DNA from: Halocynthiibacter sp. SDUM655004
GTDB taxonomy: Bacteria > Pseudomonadota > Alphaproteobacteria > Rhodobacterales > Rhodobacteraceae
Reading direction: 5' to 3'
NCBI RefSeq assembly: GCF_026015885.1
Contig: NZ_JAPDUG010000001.1
Span: forward strand, 248,001 to 312,000
Length of the DNA stretch: 64,000 bases
Shown here: positions 62,602 to 64,000 of the stretch, piece after piece
Layout of the letters: the number at the start of each line of letters is the position of its first letter
Numbering within the stretch: the first letter of the stretch is position 1
Made by a program: the position numbers and the translations under genes
The notes under the pieces: generated by a model
The model's input: only the letters and a program-made list of their open reading frames with translations
What the model was told of the DNA's origin: nothing
Database searches by the model: none

Positions 62602-62632
62602 TGTGTAATTCCTCAAGTTAACTTGAGGTCAA
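62602..62632 (-). promoter_or_regulatory. SoxR-type promoter with perfect SoxR box
   Basis: On the minus strand TTGACC (62632-62627) and TACACA (62607-62602) flank a 19-base spacer holding the perfect palindrome CCTCAAGTTAACTTGAGG (62628-62611). Known: this is the soxS operator of E. coli, where a 19-base spacer is untwisted by oxidised SoxR. The VOC gene starts about 33 bases beyond the -10. No soxR gene is in the window. Confidence 0.85.
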
Positions 62633-62787
62633 GGGCTGTTTTCGGAGTTCTGCCTCTGTTTTTCGGTTTAAATTCTGGTGAAACAGCAAACTAACGCGGT
62701 GTCGTGATTGACCCCTTTTGCCCATATCGGATAACGAGTGGAGCGGAGAGCGAGCTTTGATATGCGCAGGGCGCGAAAGGGTTAGGG

Positions 62788-64000
62788 ATGACTTCACCTG
62801 AACGGGAATCGATGGAATACGATGTTGTGATTGTTGGGGCGGGGCCTGCTGGCCTCTCTGCGGCAATCCGGCTCAAACAGTTGGACGCTAACCTTGAGGT
62901 GGTTGTCCTTGAAAAAGGCAGCGAAGTTGGCGCGCATATTCTATCCGGTGCGGTGCTTGATCCTTCTGGTCTGGATGCTTTGATCCCTGATTGGAAAGAG
63001 AAGGGCGCACCGATCAACGTGCCAGTTCGCAAGGACAACTTCTTGTTCCTCGGGCCAGCAGGACATGTTCGCGTTCCGAATTTCCCGATGCCGCCATTGA
63101 TGAGCAATCACGGCAATTACATCGTGTCTATGGCGAACGTCTGTCGCTGGATGGCTGAACAAGCTGAAGAGCTTGGTGTTGAGGTCTTCCCTGGCATGGC
63201 CTGTTCTGAATTGATCTATGGCGAGAACGGTGAGGTTGCGGGCGTTGTGGCCGGTGAATTCGGCAAGAACCCTGACGGTACACCAGGCCCGGGATATGAA
63301 CCGGGCATGGAACTTCGCGGCAAATACGTGTTCCTCTCTGAAGGTGTGCGTGGGAGCTTGTCAAAAGAGGTGATCGCCAAGTTCGATCTGGGCAAAGATT
63401 CGGATGTCCAGAAATACGGTCTCGGCATGAAAGAGATCTGGGAGATCGACCCTGCGAAGCACAAAGAGGGCACTGTTACCCATACGATGGGCTGGCCTCT
63501 TGGCAAAAACGCTGGTGGTGGGTCATTCATTTATCACCTTGAAAACAATCAGGTCTTCGTCGGGTTCGTTGTGCACCTGAACTACAAGAACCCGTATCTT
63601 TTCCCTTACATGGAATTCCAGCGCTTTAAGCATCATCCCGAAATTGCCAAGCTGCTCGAAGGCGGCAAACGCGTTGCCTATGGCGCGCGCGCAATTTCCG
63701 AGGGGGGCTATCAATCCATGCCTAAAGCGGTGTTCCCGGGTGGGGCGCTCTTGGGCTGTTCGGTCGGGCTTGTGAACGTGCCGCGGATTAAGGGCAATCA
63801 TAACGCCATGTTCTCTGGTAAGTTTGCTGCCGAGGCCGCCTATGAGGCGATCAAAGAGGGTCGTGCGGGTGATGAGCTTGGGGCCTATGAAACCGAATTG
63901 AAAACTGGTGTTGTCGCCAAAGATCTTAAGCGTGTGCGCAACGTGAAACCGCTTTGGTCCAAGCTCGGTCTTACGGCGTCGTTGGCGCTGGGCGGGTTTG
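62788..64000 (+). CDS. Electron transfer flavoprotein-ubiquinone oxidoreductase (3' end outside window)
   Basis: About 404 of roughly 550 residues are present; ATG at 62788 after TTAGGG-like sequence. FAD-binding VIVGAGPAGLSAAIRL near residue 15, VVLEKGSEVGAHILSGAVLDP, LSEGVRGSLSKE, GWPLGKNAGGGSFIYHLENN and FPGGALLGCSVGLVNVPRIKG are diagnostic. Passes electrons from ETF to ubiquinone in the membrane; the [4Fe-4S] cysteines lie in the missing C-terminal part. Likely linked to acyl-CoA oxidation such as the DmdC-like enzyme (inference). The 218-base gap before it also holds the SoxR promoter reading away. Confidence 0.95.
   Translation, partial: MTSPERESMEYDVVIVGAGPAGLSAAIRLKQLDANLEVVVLEKGSEVGAHILSGAVLDPSGLDALIPDWKEKGAPINVPVRKDNFLFLGPAGHVRVPNFPMPPLMSNHGNYIVSMANVCRWMAEQAEELGVEVFPGMACSELIYGENGEVAGVVAGEFGKNPDGTPGPGYEPGMELRGKYVFLSEGVRGSLSKEVIAKFDLGKDSDVQKYGLGMKEIWEIDPAKHKEGTVTHTMGWPLGKNAGGGSFIYHLENNQVFVGFVVHLNYKNPYLFPYMEFQRFKHHPEIAKLLEGGKRVAYGARAISEGGYQSMPKAVFPGGALLGCSVGLVNVPRIKGNHNAMFSGKFAAEAAYEAIKEGRAGDELGAYETELKTGVVAKDLKRVRNVKPLWSKLGLTASLALGGF

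Noticed and set aside
1-64000. CRISPR arrays, insertion sequences, rRNA genes
   Set aside because: No spaced direct repeats, transposase genes or rRNA sequence were seen anywhere in the window.

Overview
The window reads as a chromosome segment of an alphaproteobacterium of the Rhodobacteraceae (roseobacter type). This is inferred from family-typical protein sequences and gene order: the rsfS-rlmH-gpmI-envC-ctpA-rppH string, a 44-residue aa3-type cytochrome oxidase subunit IV, a DmdC-like acyl-CoA dehydrogenase, the alphaproteobacterial glutamate-cysteine ligase, a MobB-MoeA fusion and ETF-ubiquinone oxidoreductase. No genus is claimed. No rRNA, intact tRNA or CRISPR array is present.

Bases 1 to 8543 are the right-hand part of an integrative element; its left end lies outside the window. 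The right boundary is a 45-base copy of the 3' part of a tRNA-Lys gene (8499-8543), next to a tyrosine recombinase (7132-8316). Behind the integrase lie a 222-residue unknown, an AlpA/excisionase-like HTH protein, a small conserved unknown and a Rep_trans-like replication initiator. The cargo on the left looks like a phage-defence set: an AvcD-type anti-phage nucleotide deaminase (918-2441), a divergent 51-residue small ORF, and a tightly coupled three-gene operon (4146 down to 2499). That operon encodes a small protein possibly of RNase H/RuvC fold, a Hanks-type kinase with an HFD catalytic loop, and a 55-residue basic protein. I do not recognise it as a named system; it is the best candidate here for something undescribed.

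Bases 8764 to 64000 are ordinary core genome. 8.7-18 kb: methyltransferase, nucleotide-sugar epimerase, the rsfS-to-rppH string and an MscS channel. 18-26 kb: leucine genes leuC, leuD and leuB, interrupted by an HdeD-like gene, two membrane/secreted proteins and a divergent LysR/SDR pair. 26-40 kb: EamA exporter, S49 peptidase, Ca/Na antiporter, uvrC, pgsA, moaD-moaE, an OmpA-family protein, ubiA, rsmE and gshA. 40-50 kb: plsY, pyrC, pyrB, uracil-DNA glycosylase, moaB, an RND efflux pair and a DsbD-alpha protein. 50-64 kb: yqgE, tsaC-type gene, a dmdC-like operon, cox subunit IV, a lipoprotein, azlCD, fdhD-mobA-mobB/moeA, greA, a VOC protein and the 5' part of the ETF-QO gene.

The clearest regulatory find is a perfect SoxR operator, CCTCAAGTTAACTTGAGG (62611-62628), inside an over-long 19-base promoter spacer in front of the VOC gene. 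A consensus DnaA box (30333-30341) sits in an AT-rich gap before uvrC. Molybdenum cofactor genes are spread over three places (moaD-moaE, moaB, fdhD-mobA-mobB/moeA).
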